The position numbers and the translations under genes are program-made. This document shows, piece by piece, positions 49,990 to 58,618 of a stretch of 64,000 bases of DNA. The notes under the pieces were generated by a model, which worked only from the letters and a program-made list of their open reading frames with translations, was not told the DNA's origin and did not search any database. How positions within the stretch are numbered: position 1 is the stretch's first letter; each line of letters starts with the position of its first letter. Source of the stretch: Microbacterium stercoris (GTDB lineage Bacteria; Actinomycetota; Actinomycetes; Actinomycetales; Microbacteriaceae). Location of the stretch: contig NZ_JAGFOA010000005.1 in NCBI RefSeq assembly GCF_017592545.1, positions 124,001-188,000 of the forward strand, read 5' to 3'.

Positions 49990-50844
49990 CTATGGTCGGC
50001 GCAGGGCGGGGAGGGCGCGGGCCAGTTCGCCGAGCACCTCTGTCGTTCCCGCGTCGATCTTGACGGTCGCGCGCGAATCGCCGCGCGTCTCGCCCCGATT
50101 GACGATCACGACGGGCATCTTGCGGCGGCGGGCCCGCTCGACGAGGCGGATCCCCGAGTTCACGGTCAGCGACGATCCGGCGATGACGAGGCCCTCGCTG
50201 GTGTGCAGCAGCTGCTCGGCCTCCCGGAACTTCTCGGCGGGGATGAACTCGCCGAAGAACACGACGTCCGGCTTGAGCATCCCGCCGCACACGGTGCAGG
50301 TGGGCACAACGAATCCCTCGGCCGACTCGGGCAGCACATCGCCGTCCGGGCCGAGACGCACGTTGTCGGGGACGGTGATCCACGGATTCTCGCGCTCGAC
50401 GCGCTCGCCCACGTCGCGGCGGTCGAACACCTGGCCGCAGTGCGTGCAGAACACCCGGCGCATGGTGCCGTGCAGCTCCACCACACGGTGGTTCCCGGCG
50501 CGCAGGTGCAACCCGTCGACGTTCTGGGTGATGACGCCCGTGGCCACGCCCTCGCGCTCGAGGACGGCGAGCGCCTCGTGGCCGGCGTTGGGCGCGGCCG
50601 AGGTGAAGGCACGCCAGCCGAGGTGCGACCCGACCCAGTACCGGCGCCGCGCGGCCTCGTCGCTCAGGAAGGTCTGCGCGGTCATGGGCGTGCGCTTCGG
50701 CGCGCCCTTGCCGCGGTAGTCGGGGATGCCCGAGTCGGTCGACACCCCGGCGCCCGTGAGCACCGCGATCCGACGCCCCGCGAGCGCATCGATCGCGCGG
50801 CCGATGTCGGCCGTCGTCAGGTCGTCGAGATCCGATACGCGCAC
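49990..50844 (-). CDS. Sir2-family NAD-dependent protein deacylase
   Basis: Sirtuin of 284 residues. NAD motif AVLTGAGVSTDSGIPDYRG, catalytic His region ITQNVDGLH...VVELHG, and four zinc Cys as CTHCG and CTVCGG. The C-terminal SSLTVNSG and IVNRGETR complete the Rossmann part. It removes acyl groups from protein lysines using NAD. Divergent from the RNA methyltransferase gene by about 77 bp. Confidence 0.93.
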   Translation of the reverse strand: MRVSDLDDLTTADIGRAIDALAGRRIAVLTGAGVSTDSGIPDYRGKGAPKRTPMTAQTFLSDEAARRRYWVGSHLGWRAFTSAAPNAGHEALAVLEREGVATGVITQNVDGLHLRAGNHRVVELHGTMRRVFCTHCGQVFDRRDVGERVERENPWITVPDNVRLGPDGDVLPESAEGFVVPTCTVCGGMLKPDVVFFGEFIPAEKFREAEQLLHTSEGLVIAGSSLTVNSGIRLVERARRRKMPVVIVNRGETRGDSRATVKIDAGTTEVLGELARALPALRRP

Positions 50845-50921
50845 GAGCCGAGTCTAGAACCGCCATGTTTCGTCGGGGTCAACGGGATCGGTCGCGTCCT
50901 CCGGCGCGGGAGAATGGACGG

Positions 50922-51737
50922 ATGCAGACCCTCCGCATCGACGACCGCGCCGACGAGCGCCTTGCCGACTACCGCGACCTCACCGATGTCGCGCTGCGTC
51001 GAGTGCTGGAGCCCGAGGGCGGGCTGTACATGGCCGAGTCGGCGAAGGTTCTCGCCCGTGCGCTTGCGGCGGGTCACACCCCGCGCTCGGTGATGACACA
51101 GGAGCGCTGGCTCCCGGAGCTGGAGACCGTGCTTGCGGGCCGCGACGACGTGCCGGTGTACGTCGTGCCGTCCGACGTCGCCGAGAGTGTGACCGGCTAC
51201 GACGTGCATCGCGGGGTGCTCGCGTCGATGCACCGGCCCGCTGACCGCCCCGTGGCCGAGGTGCTCGCCGGGGCGCGACTCGTGGTGATCCTGGAGGACA
51301 TCGTCGACCACACGAACGTGGGGGCCGCATTCCGCGCGGCCGCCGGGCTGGGCGCCGACGCGGTCCTCGTCACGCCGCGCTGTGCGGATCCGCTCTATCG
51401 CCGGAGCGTGCGCGTGAGCATGGGCACGGTGTTCCAGGTGCCGTGGACGCGTCTTCCCGAGTGGGCGGAGGCGAAGGATCAGCTGCGCGACGCCGGCTTC
51501 CACATCGCGGCCCTCGCGCTCGCCGACGAGGCGGTCTCGCTCGATGACTTCGCCGCCGCGCCGCCCGAGCGCGTGGCCCTGCTGATGGGCGCCGAGGGTG
51601 ACGGCCTGTCGCGCAAGGCCCTCGCCGCATCCGACAGCGTCGTCACGATCCCGATGTCGGGAGGCGTGGACTCTCTGAACGTCGCCTCCGCGAGCGCCGT
51701 GGCGCTCTGGGCCGTCAGCCGCGGCCAGCGCGGCTGA
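50922..51737 (+). CDS. SpoU/TrmH-family RNA 2'-O-methyltransferase
   Basis: 271 residues with an N-terminal substrate-binding part and a C-terminal SPOUT knot. Motif 1 VVILEDIVDHTNVGAAFRAA, motif 2 VALLMGAEGDGLS and motif 3 IPMSGGVDSLNVASASAVAL are complete. It methylates rRNA or tRNA; the exact site cannot be told. ATG 50922 (MQTLRIDD) is chosen rather than the longer frame at 50865 because GAGAAT six bases upstream fits the leaderless pattern. Confidence 0.9.
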   Translation: MQTLRIDDRADERLADYRDLTDVALRRVLEPEGGLYMAESAKVLARALAAGHTPRSVMTQERWLPELETVLAGRDDVPVYVVPSDVAESVTGYDVHRGVLASMHRPADRPVAEVLAGARLVVILEDIVDHTNVGAAFRAAAGLGADAVLVTPRCADPLYRRSVRVSMGTVFQVPWTRLPEWAEAKDQLRDAGFHIAALALADEAVSLDDFAAAPPERVALLMGAEGDGLSRKALAASDSVVTIPMSGGVDSLNVASASAVALWAVSRGQRG

Positions 51738-51742
51738 TCCCG

Positions 51743-52576
51743 TCAGAGCTCGGCGTCGAGCCCGCCGTTGCGCAGCGGCATCGCCTCGGGGCGCTTCGCG
51801 GTGACGTTGTCGCCCGAGGACTGGTGACGCAGGCGCCGCAGCACCCAGGGAACGAAGTGCGTGCGCGCCCAGACCAGATCGTTCGCGCGCGCCTCGCGCC
51901 ACGAGAACACGGGCCGCGGATCCGGCTGCATCGGCTGCAGGTCGTTCGGCACGTTGAGGGCGCGCAGCACCATCCGGGCCACCTCATGGTGACCGAGCGG
52001 ATTCATGTGCAGGCGGTCGTCGTCGAAGAAGCGGCTGTCCTGGATGGTCTTGAGTGCCCACTGATCGGCCACGATGCAGTCATAGGCGTCGGCGATCGCG
52101 CGGAGGTTCTCGTTGTAGATCGCGACACGGCCGCGCAGAGGCCGGAACACGGGCGTGAAGTGCGTGTCGATCCCCGTGAAGATCACCACGGTGGCGCCGC
52201 CGGCGCTCAGGCGGCGAACGGCGTCCTCGAACTGGGCCGCGACCGCATCCGGGTCCCCGCCGGGCCGGATGACGTCGTTTCCGCCGGCGCACAGTGTGAT
52301 GAGGTCGGGCTTCAGGGCGATCGCGGGCTCGATCTGCTCGGCGACGATCTGGCCGATCAGGCGCCCGCGCACGGCGAGGTTTGCGTAGGCGAAGTCCTCG
52401 ACCTGGCTGCCGAGCACCTCCGCCACACGATCGGCCCAGCCACGGTGCCCACCGGGCGATGCCGGCTCGGGGTCGCCGATGCCCTCTGTGAACGAGTCGC
52501 CGATCGCGACGAACCGGCGCCACGGGTGCGGCTCCTCGTTGGGGACGAACGGCGTGCGGGGAGCGAGGTCGGACAA
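51743..52576 (-). CDS. SGNH/GDSL-type hydrolase
   Basis: 277 residues. Block I nucleophile VAIGDSFTEGIGDP, block III CAGGNDVIRPGG and block V DRLHMNPLGHHE give Ser, Asn and the Asp-x-x-His pair. No signal peptide is seen, so it is cytoplasmic as read. Substrate unknown (ester or acyl group). It converges on the RNA methyltransferase gene with only five bases between stops. Confidence 0.88.
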   Translation of the reverse strand: MSDLAPRTPFVPNEEPHPWRRFVAIGDSFTEGIGDPEPASPGGHRGWADRVAEVLGSQVEDFAYANLAVRGRLIGQIVAEQIEPAIALKPDLITLCAGGNDVIRPGGDPDAVAAQFEDAVRRLSAGGATVVIFTGIDTHFTPVFRPLRGRVAIYNENLRAIADAYDCIVADQWALKTIQDSRFFDDDRLHMNPLGHHEVARMVLRALNVPNDLQPMQPDPRPVFSWREARANDLVWARTHFVPWVLRRLRHQSSGDNVTAKRPEAMPLRNGGLDAEL

Positions 52577-52688
52577 CGGATCCTCCGGGGTGCGGGAGTG
52601 GGAGCGGGAGTGGGACGGGCGCGGGATCGTGCGCGATCGTCAGACTACGCGCGGAGGATTGTCGGCGACCCCGATTACCCTGGAACGG

Positions 52689-54434
52689 ATGCTGTCACCG
52701 TCCTATCCGCAGAGAGCCCCGTGGGGCACCGCGGGCAAGCTCCGCGCCTGGCAGCAGGAGGCTCTCGAGGCGTACTTCGAGGCCGACAAGCGCGACTTCC
52801 TCGTCGCCGCGACGCCCGGCGCCGGAAAGACCACGTTCGCGCTCACCCTCGCGGGCGAGCTGCTGCGTACCCGCGAGGTCGACCGGATCATCGTGGTCGC
52901 GCCCACCGAGCACCTGAAGACGCAGTGGGCCGACGCCGCCGCTCGTGCCCACATCCGTCTCGATCCGGCCTTCCGAAACAGCCACACGACCTTCTCGCGC
53001 CAGTACCACGGGGTCGTCGTCACCTACGCGCAGGTTGCGGTGAAGTCCTCCGTGCACCGCTCGCTCACCGAGGGCGGGCGCACGCTCGTCATCCTCGACG
53101 AGGTGCACCACGGCGGGGAGGCGCTCAGCTGGGGAGACGCGCTGCGTGACGCGTACGGGCCCGCCAAGCGACGCCTGCTGCTGTCCGGCACGCCGTTCCG
53201 CAGCGACGACGCGCCCATCCCGTTCGTCGACTATGCGCCCGACGCGCAGGGGCTGCGCACGTCCATCACCGACTACGCGTACGGCTACGGGCGGGCGCTC
53301 GCCGACGGCGTTGTGCGGCCGGTGCTCTTCCACGTGTACTCCGGTCACATGAAGTGGCGCACGCGCGCCGGGGACGAGCTCGAGGCGCATCTCGGGCAGG
53401 ACAACCTCAAGGACGTCACGTCGCAGGCCTGGCGCACGGCCCTCGACCCCGCGGGCGAGTGGATGTCCGCCGTCCTCAAGTCGGCCGACGCCCGCCTGAC
53501 GGAGATCCGTCAGCACGTGCCGGATGCCGGCGGTCTTGTGCTCGCCACCGACCAGACCGCCGCCCGCGCCTACGCGAAGCTGCTGCACTCGATCACCGGC
53601 CAGCGCGCCACCGTCGTGCTCTCCGACGACAGCGAGGCGTCGGGCCGGATCGAGCGCTTCAGCGAGGGAACCGACCGCTGGATGGTCGCGGTGCGCATGG
53701 TGTCGGAGGGCGTGGACGTTCCCCGTCTCGCCGTCGGCGTGTACGCCACCTCGGCATCCACACCGCTGTTCTTCGCGCAGGCCATCGGACGCTTCGTCCG
53801 CGCCCGCCGCAGGGGCGAGGCGGCGAGCGTGTTCCTCCCGCACGTGCCGACGCTGATGGTGCTGGCCAACGAGATGGAGCGCCAGCGCGACCACGTGCTC
53901 GACCGCGGCGAGAAGGACGAGGACGGGCTCGATGACAGCCTCCTCGAGGCCGCCGAGCGCGAGGAGAAGGCGTCCGACGCGCTCACCGAGGAAGGGTCGT
54001 TCGAGGCCCTCGGATCGGTCGCGCACTTCGACCGCGTCGTCTTCGACGGCAAGGACTTCGGGCAGCTCGCCGTGCCGGGCACCGATGAGGAGGCCGAGTT
54101 CATCGGCCTTCCCGGGCTGCTGGAGCCCGAGCACGTGCACGAGCTGCTGATGCAGCGCGTCGCCCGCCAGTCGCGCCACCGCTCGGCCCGCGAGGCCAAG
54201 GAGGCCTCGGGGGAGCTCGAGCCGTCGATGCCCGCGCCGCTGCACCGCACCCTCAAGGATCAGCGCCAGCTGCTCAACAGCCTCGTCGGCGTCTACGCCC
54301 GGCAGACGGGCGAACCCCACGGGCTGATCCACGCCGAGCTGCGACGTCGCTGCGGTGGCCCGGAGGTGGCGAGGGCAACGGTCGCCCAGCTCCAGTCGCG
54401 CATCGACCACCTGCGCAAGCGCGTCCGGGCCTGA
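52689..54434 (+). CDS. DEAD/DEAH-type superfamily 2 helicase
   Basis: 581 residues. Motif I ATPGAGKTT (41-49), Ia IIVVAPTEHL, motif II LDEVH (about 136-140), motif III LLLSGTPFR, and C-terminal motifs V/VI as VRMVSEGVDVP and FFAQAIGRFVRARR. The middle and C-terminal regions (EREEKASDALTEEGSF) show no domain I know. It resembles restriction-type or repair helicases but no nuclease or methylase partner is near. TACCCT at 52676-52681 ends seven bases before the ATG. The frame upstream to 52479 is not used. The next gene follows after one base. Confidence 0.9.
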   Translation: MLSPSYPQRAPWGTAGKLRAWQQEALEAYFEADKRDFLVAATPGAGKTTFALTLAGELLRTREVDRIIVVAPTEHLKTQWADAAARAHIRLDPAFRNSHTTFSRQYHGVVVTYAQVAVKSSVHRSLTEGGRTLVILDEVHHGGEALSWGDALRDAYGPAKRRLLLSGTPFRSDDAPIPFVDYAPDAQGLRTSITDYAYGYGRALADGVVRPVLFHVYSGHMKWRTRAGDELEAHLGQDNLKDVTSQAWRTALDPAGEWMSAVLKSADARLTEIRQHVPDAGGLVLATDQTAARAYAKLLHSITGQRATVVLSDDSEASGRIERFSEGTDRWMVAVRMVSEGVDVPRLAVGVYATSASTPLFFAQAIGRFVRARRRGEAASVFLPHVPTLMVLANEMERQRDHVLDRGEKDEDGLDDSLLEAAEREEKASDALTEEGSFEALGSVAHFDRVVFDGKDFGQLAVPGTDEEAEFIGLPGLLEPEHVHELLMQRVARQSRHRSAREAKEASGELEPSMPAPLHRTLKDQRQLLNSLVGVYARQTGEPHGLIHAELRRRCGGPEVARATVAQLQSRIDHLRKRVRA

Positions 54435-54435
54435 C

Positions 54436-54933
54436 GTGTACTCCTTCCGCACCATATGGCGCGTCGCGGCGCCGGCCGAGACGGTGCGGGCAGAGCTGAC
54501 ACGCGTCGCCGCGCGCGAATCCGGTGGCTGGTGGCCGGGGTTCCGTGTCGTCGAGCCGGCGTCGCTCGAACCGGGATCCGTCGTTCGAGTCGTCGTCACC
54601 GCCCCCTTCGGGTACCGCCTCCGCGTCGCGCTGGAGGTGACCGAGGCGACGGATCGGACGGTCGCGGCGCGCAGCACCGGCGACCTGGAGGGCGCGGGGC
54701 GTGTCGAGATCTCGTCCGAAGGATCCGGATCCGCGGTGCGGTTCACCTGGGAGGTCGCCGCGCGCCGTCGCTGGATGCGGGCATCGGGCCCGGTCCTGCG
54801 ACCCGTGTTCGCGCTGGCGCACGCGCTGGTGATGCGCGCAGGGGAGAGAGGACTTCGGCGGGCGGTCGCTTCGGGCGTCCGAAAACCTGCCAATGCCTCC
54901 GGCGATCCGGGCGATTCGAGCGCGGCTGGATAG
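54436..54933 (+). CDS. SRPBCC-family protein
   Basis: 165 residues. The opening YSFRTIWRVAAPAETVRAEL, later WWPGFRVVEPASLEPGSVVRV and VRFTWEVAARRRWMR fit the START/polyketide-cyclase-like SRPBCC fold, which binds hydrophobic ligands. No catalytic motif is clear. The GTG at 54436 lies one base after the helicase stop and is chosen as it matches the family N-terminus. A link to the helicase beyond co-transcription is not known. Confidence 0.75.
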   Translation: MYSFRTIWRVAAPAETVRAELTRVAARESGGWWPGFRVVEPASLEPGSVVRVVVTAPFGYRLRVALEVTEATDRTVAARSTGDLEGAGRVEISSEGSGSAVRFTWEVAARRRWMRASGPVLRPVFALAHALVMRAGERGLRRAVASGVRKPANASGDPGDSSAAG

Positions 54934-54972
54934 CGTGAAGGGAACCCTGAACACCCTCTCCCTGGAGGTCCC

Positions 54973-56049
54973 TTGAGCGCGCCCGACGCCACCCCCGCCG
55001 ATCGCCGCCGCTGGGCGCAGTACCTCGCCGACGAGCGGGCCGAGGGCAGCGTCTACCGACGGCTCGCCTCGCGCAAGCAGGGGGAGGAGCGCGTGATCCT
55101 CGAGCAGCTCGCCGCCGCGGAGGGGCGCCACGAGGCCCACTGGCTCGCGCTGCTCGGTGGCGAGCCGGCTCGCTTGCCGAAGGCCAGCATGGCCACCCGC
55201 CTGCTGGCCTGGATGGCTGGGCGGTTCGGCACCATCTTCGTGCTGGCCCTCGCGCAGAACGCCGAGGGACGTTCGCCGTACGACAGTGAGGCCTTCGCCA
55301 CCCCCGCGATGCGCGCCGATGAGAAGGTGCATCACGAGGTCGTCCGTGGACTCGCGGCGCGCGGACGTCGTCGCCTGTCGGGCACCTTCCGCGCGGCGGT
55401 CTTCGGCGCGAATGACGGGCTCGTCTCGAACCTCGCGCTGATCCTCGGCATCGGCGCGGCGGGTGTGTCCTCGCAGGTGATCCTGCTCAGCGGCATCGCA
55501 GGTCTCCTCGCGGGGGCGCTGTCGATGGGCGCCGGCGAGTTCATCTCCGTGCGCTCCCAGCGCGAGCTGCTCGAGGCGACGGAGCCGCAGTCCTTGAGCG
55601 GCGTGCGCCTGCCGGATCTCGACATCGACGCGAACGAGCTCGCGCTCGTCTACCGCGCCCGCGGGCTCTCCGAGGAGGCCGCGGCCGACAAGGCGGGCCT
55701 CGCGATCGCCGAGGCGACCGCAGGCCGGATCGTCAGCCGCACCGGCGCCATCGACACAACGCACGAGGTGGTGGGCGGTGCGTGGCGCGCGGCCGGTTCC
55801 AGCTTCCTCTTCTTCGCGAGCGGCGCGATCATCCCGGTGCTGCCCTGGATCTTCGGGCTCACGGGCTTCGTCGCCATCGCCGTGGCCCTCGTGCTCGTCG
55901 GCATCGCGCTGATGGCGACGGGGGCCGCAGTGGGGCTGCTCGCGGGCGCCCCGCCGCTGAAGCGCGCGCTGCGCCAGCTCGCGATCGGCTTCGGCGCGGC
56001 CGCGGTGACCTACGTGCTCGGGCTCGTCTTCGGAGTCACGCTGGGCTGA
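54973..56049 (+). CDS. VIT1/CCC1-family transporter with N-terminal ferritin-like domain
   Basis: 358 residues. Residues 1-125 form a ferritin/rubrerythrin-like helical domain with ExxH pairs (LAAAEGRHEAHWLAL; ADEKVHHEV). The remainder is a VIT/CCC1 membrane domain: FRAAVFGANDGLVSNLALILGIG, SMGAGEFISVRSQRE and three further helices at the C-terminus. Such fusions are thought to export iron or manganese. The TTG start is supported by GGAGG at 54963-54967. Confidence 0.88.
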   Translation: MSAPDATPADRRRWAQYLADERAEGSVYRRLASRKQGEERVILEQLAAAEGRHEAHWLALLGGEPARLPKASMATRLLAWMAGRFGTIFVLALAQNAEGRSPYDSEAFATPAMRADEKVHHEVVRGLAARGRRRLSGTFRAAVFGANDGLVSNLALILGIGAAGVSSQVILLSGIAGLLAGALSMGAGEFISVRSQRELLEATEPQSLSGVRLPDLDIDANELALVYRARGLSEEAAADKAGLAIAEATAGRIVSRTGAIDTTHEVVGGAWRAAGSSFLFFASGAIIPVLPWIFGLTGFVAIAVALVLVGIALMATGAAVGLLAGAPPLKRALRQLAIGFGAAAVTYVLGLVFGVTLG

Positions 56050-56152
56050 CCGAGCGGTGCGCTCGCGTGAGCCTCGGCGCCACGGCGCGAAGACACGCGC
56101 GGGATCCGACCGCGATTAGCCAGAGTGTTCACGCGGTGGTAATGTTTTACCT

Positions 56153-56191
56153 CGTTGCGAAAGCGACGAAAGCACCGGACGAAAGTCCGGT
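56153..56191 (+). other. Two tandem GAAA-loop hairpins before tRNA-Leu
   Basis: CGTTGC-GAAA-GCGACG (56153-56168) and ACCGGAC-GAAA-GTCCGGT (56174-56191) are separated by 5 nt. The second ends 9 nt before the tRNA. They may be processing signals in the tRNA precursor, or a promoter-proximal pause. A -10-like TAATGT lies just before, near 56140. Confidence 0.5.
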
Positions 56192-56200
56192 CACCCAGTT

Positions 56201-56285
56201 GCGCGGGTGGCGGAATAGGTAGACGCGCTAGCTTGAGGTGCTAGTGCCCGTATAGGGCGTGGGGGTTCAAGTCCCCCCTCGCGCA
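56201..56285 (+). tRNA. tRNA-Leu (anticodon GAG)
   Basis: An 85-nt class II tRNA. The acceptor GCGCGGG pairs with CTCGCGC with one G-T pair. The anticodon stem CTAGC/GCTAG holds the loop TTGAGGT, anticodon GAG, which reads CUC/CUU leucine codons. The long variable arm TGCCCGTATAGGGCG and T-arm GGGGG-TTCAAGT-CCCCC are clear. The CCA end is not encoded. Confidence 0.96.
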
Positions 56286-56290
56286 CAGTT

Positions 56291-56318
56291 GAAGGCCCCG
56301 GAGAGATCCGGGGCCTTC
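56291..56318. terminator. Terminator after tRNA-Leu
   Basis: A 12-bp perfect stem GAAGGCCCCGGA/TCCGGGGCCTTC with a GAGA tetraloop begins 5 nt after the tRNA. Confidence 0.85.
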
Positions 56319-56354
56319 GTCGTTCCCGGCGCGGGCCCGGCTAGGTTGGATCGT

Positions 56355-57659
56355 ATGTCCACACCCGAGCCTCAGCTGGCCGAAGTCGCTCGGATCGCGC
56401 GCGATCTGATCCGGATCGATACGACGAACTGGGGCGGCGGGCGCTCGAAGGGGGAGCGCGAGGCGGCGGAATACGTGGGCGCCCACCTCGAGTCGCTCGG
56501 CCTCACCCCCGAGTACTTCGAGCCGATCGATCGCCGCACCAACGTGATGGCTCGCGTGCCGGGCCGCGACGCGAGCCGCCCGGCTCTCGTGCTGCACGGC
56601 CACCTCGACGTCGTCCCCGCCGTGGCGGAGGACTGGACGGTCGATCCCTTCGCGGGTGTGGTGAAGGACGGGATGCTCTGGGGTCGCGGCGCGGTCGACA
56701 TGAAGAACATGGACGCGATGATCCTGTCGGCAGTGGGCGATCTGCTGCGCGCGGGGGAGCAGCCCGAGCGCGATGTCGTGCTGGCCTTCTTCGCCGACGA
56801 GGAGAACGGCGGTGTCGAGGGATCTCAGCTCGTTGTGCGCGATCGACCCGAGTGGTTCGCGGGCGCGACCGAGGCGATCAGCGAGGTGGGCGGCTACTCG
56901 ATCCCGGTCGGCGACCGCAGCGCCTACCTCCTGCAGGTGGGCGAGAAAGCGCTGATGTGGGTCACCCTGGTCGCGCGGGGCCGGGCGGGTCACGGCAGCC
57001 GCGTGCACCCCGAAAACGCCGTCACCCGTCTGGCGTCGGCGGTCGCTCATCTCGGCGCCACCGACTGGCCGGTGGAGATGACCGAGACGACGCGGCGCCT
57101 GCTCGCGGGGATCGCGGAGATCTCCGGGCTCGACCCCGCCACGGATCCGGATGCCCTGGCCGCGTGCACCGGACCGGCGGCCGCCTTCGTCGCGTCGACC
57201 TTCCGCACGATCACCAATCCCACCGGGCTGAGCGCGGGATACAAGCACAACGTCATCCCGGACGCGGCCGAGGCGACCGTCGACATCCGCGTGCTGCCGG
57301 GTGCAGAGGACGCCGTGCTTGCGGAGGTGCAGCGGATCGTCGGGGACGACATCGAGATCCGGATGTTCCATCGCGACATCGGTCTCGAGATCCCCTTCGA
57401 GGGCGCTCTGGTCGATGCCATGGTCGGCGCGCTCGCGGCGCACGATCCCGGCGTCCCGGTGCTGCCGTACCTGCTCGGTGCCGGCACCGACAATAAGGCG
57501 CTCGCGGGTCTCGGAATCGACGGCTACGGCTTCGCGCCGCTGAAGCTGCCGCGGGAGCTCGATTTCACCGGCATGTTCCACGGTGTCGATGAGCGTGTGC
57601 CGCTCGACGCGCTCGATTTCGGCGTCGGTGTCCTGAGGGATCTGCTGCGCACCTGCTGA
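56355..57659 (+). CDS. M20-family metallopeptidase/deacylase
   Basis: 434 residues, zinc-dependent M20 fold. The first metal ligand is in LHGHLDVVPA, the bridging Asp in GRGAVDMKN, and the catalytic and metal Glu pair in FFADEENGG. The dimerisation domain and a final His in MFHGVDERVP follow. It may be an acyl-amino-acid or dipeptide hydrolase; the exact substrate is unknown. ATG 56355 chosen with TAGGTT at 56342-56347 seven bases upstream; the frame to 56259 runs through the tRNA. Confidence 0.9.
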   Translation: MSTPEPQLAEVARIARDLIRIDTTNWGGGRSKGEREAAEYVGAHLESLGLTPEYFEPIDRRTNVMARVPGRDASRPALVLHGHLDVVPAVAEDWTVDPFAGVVKDGMLWGRGAVDMKNMDAMILSAVGDLLRAGEQPERDVVLAFFADEENGGVEGSQLVVRDRPEWFAGATEAISEVGGYSIPVGDRSAYLLQVGEKALMWVTLVARGRAGHGSRVHPENAVTRLASAVAHLGATDWPVEMTETTRRLLAGIAEISGLDPATDPDALAACTGPAAAFVASTFRTITNPTGLSAGYKHNVIPDAAEATVDIRVLPGAEDAVLAEVQRIVGDDIEIRMFHRDIGLEIPFEGALVDAMVGALAAHDPGVPVLPYLLGAGTDNKALAGLGIDGYGFAPLKLPRELDFTGMFHGVDERVPLDALDFGVGVLRDLLRTC

Positions 57660-57717
57660 GCGGATCATCCGGAAGAAGGATGAGGCGCGCGGCGCGCGTC
57701 GCCTAGGCTCGACTCTC

Positions 57718-58551
57718 GTGCCGTTCATCGAAGCGATCATCCTCGGCCTCGTGCAGGGTCTCACCGAGTTCCTGCCGATCTCGTCGAGCGCCCATCTCCG
57801 CATCCTCGGCGAGCTGCTGCCGTCCGCGACCGATCCCGGTGCCACGTTCACCGCGATCACGCAGATCGGCACCGAGGCCGCCGTCATCATCTACTTCCGC
57901 AAGAAGATCGGACGGATCATCTCGCGCTGGTTCCAGTCGCTCTCCGGCAAGGTCGCGCGCAACGATCCCGATGCCCGCATGGGGTGGATCGTCATCCTCG
58001 GCACCGTGCCGATCGTGATCGCGGGCTTCCTGCTGCAGGACACGATCCGCACCTTCAACCGCAACCTGTGGCTGATCGCGATCGTGCTCATCGTGTTCGG
58101 ACTGATCCTCGGATGGGCGGACGCCTACGGTCGCCGCACGCGCGAGTTCGACGACGTGACCTACGCGTCCGGCCTCACCATGGGCGTCGCGCAGATGCTC
58201 GCCCTCGTGCCGGGTGTTTCCCGTTCGGGCGCGACCACGACCGCGGGCCGCCTGCTCGGCTACAAGCGCACGGCGGCTGCCGAGTACTCGTTCCTGCTCG
58301 CGGTTCCCGCCGTGTTCGGCAGCGGCCTGTATGAGCTGATGCACGCGCTCACCGAGCCGGACAACGGCCCGTACGGCATGCCGGAGACGCTCGTCGCCAC
58401 GGTCGTGGCGTTCCTCGTCGGCTGGGCCGTCATCGCCTACCTGATGAAGTTCCTGCAGACGAAGAGCTTCTTGCCCTTCGTGATCTACCGCGTCGCCCTC
58501 GGTGCCGTGCTGCTCGTGCTGCTGTCGACGGGTGCGCTCCAGGCGTTCTGA
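57718..58551 (+). CDS. uppP: Undecaprenyl-diphosphatase
   Basis: Integral membrane phosphatase (BacA/UppP) that recycles the lipid carrier of cell-wall synthesis. 277 residues, about eight helices. Signatures: VQGLTEFLPISSSAH near the N-terminus and PGVSRSGATTTAGRLLGYKR. GTG start with TAGGCT at 57704-57709 eight bases upstream. A strong terminator follows. Confidence 0.95.
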   Translation: MPFIEAIILGLVQGLTEFLPISSSAHLRILGELLPSATDPGATFTAITQIGTEAAVIIYFRKKIGRIISRWFQSLSGKVARNDPDARMGWIVILGTVPIVIAGFLLQDTIRTFNRNLWLIAIVLIVFGLILGWADAYGRRTREFDDVTYASGLTMGVAQMLALVPGVSRSGATTTAGRLLGYKRTAAAEYSFLLAVPAVFGSGLYELMHALTEPDNGPYGMPETLVATVVAFLVGWAVIAYLMKFLQTKSFLPFVIYRVALGAVLLVLLSTGALQAF

Positions 58552-58563
58552 GCCCTCCGCAGA

Positions 58564-58598
58564 AGAAGAGCCCCGCGGATGATCCGCGGGGCTCTTCT
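58564..58598. terminator. Bidirectional terminator between uppP and PAC2 gene
   Basis: A 17-bp perfect stem (AGAAGAGCCCCGCGGAT and its complement) around a single central G lies between convergent genes. Confidence 0.9.
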
Positions 58599-58618
58599 GC
58601 TCTGTCCGTCGTTCCGAA

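Noticed and set aside
52479..52688. N-terminal extension of the helicase frame
   Set aside because: It is antisense to the SGNH hydrolase N-terminus and lacks similarity; the ATG at 52689 has a promoter box directly before it.
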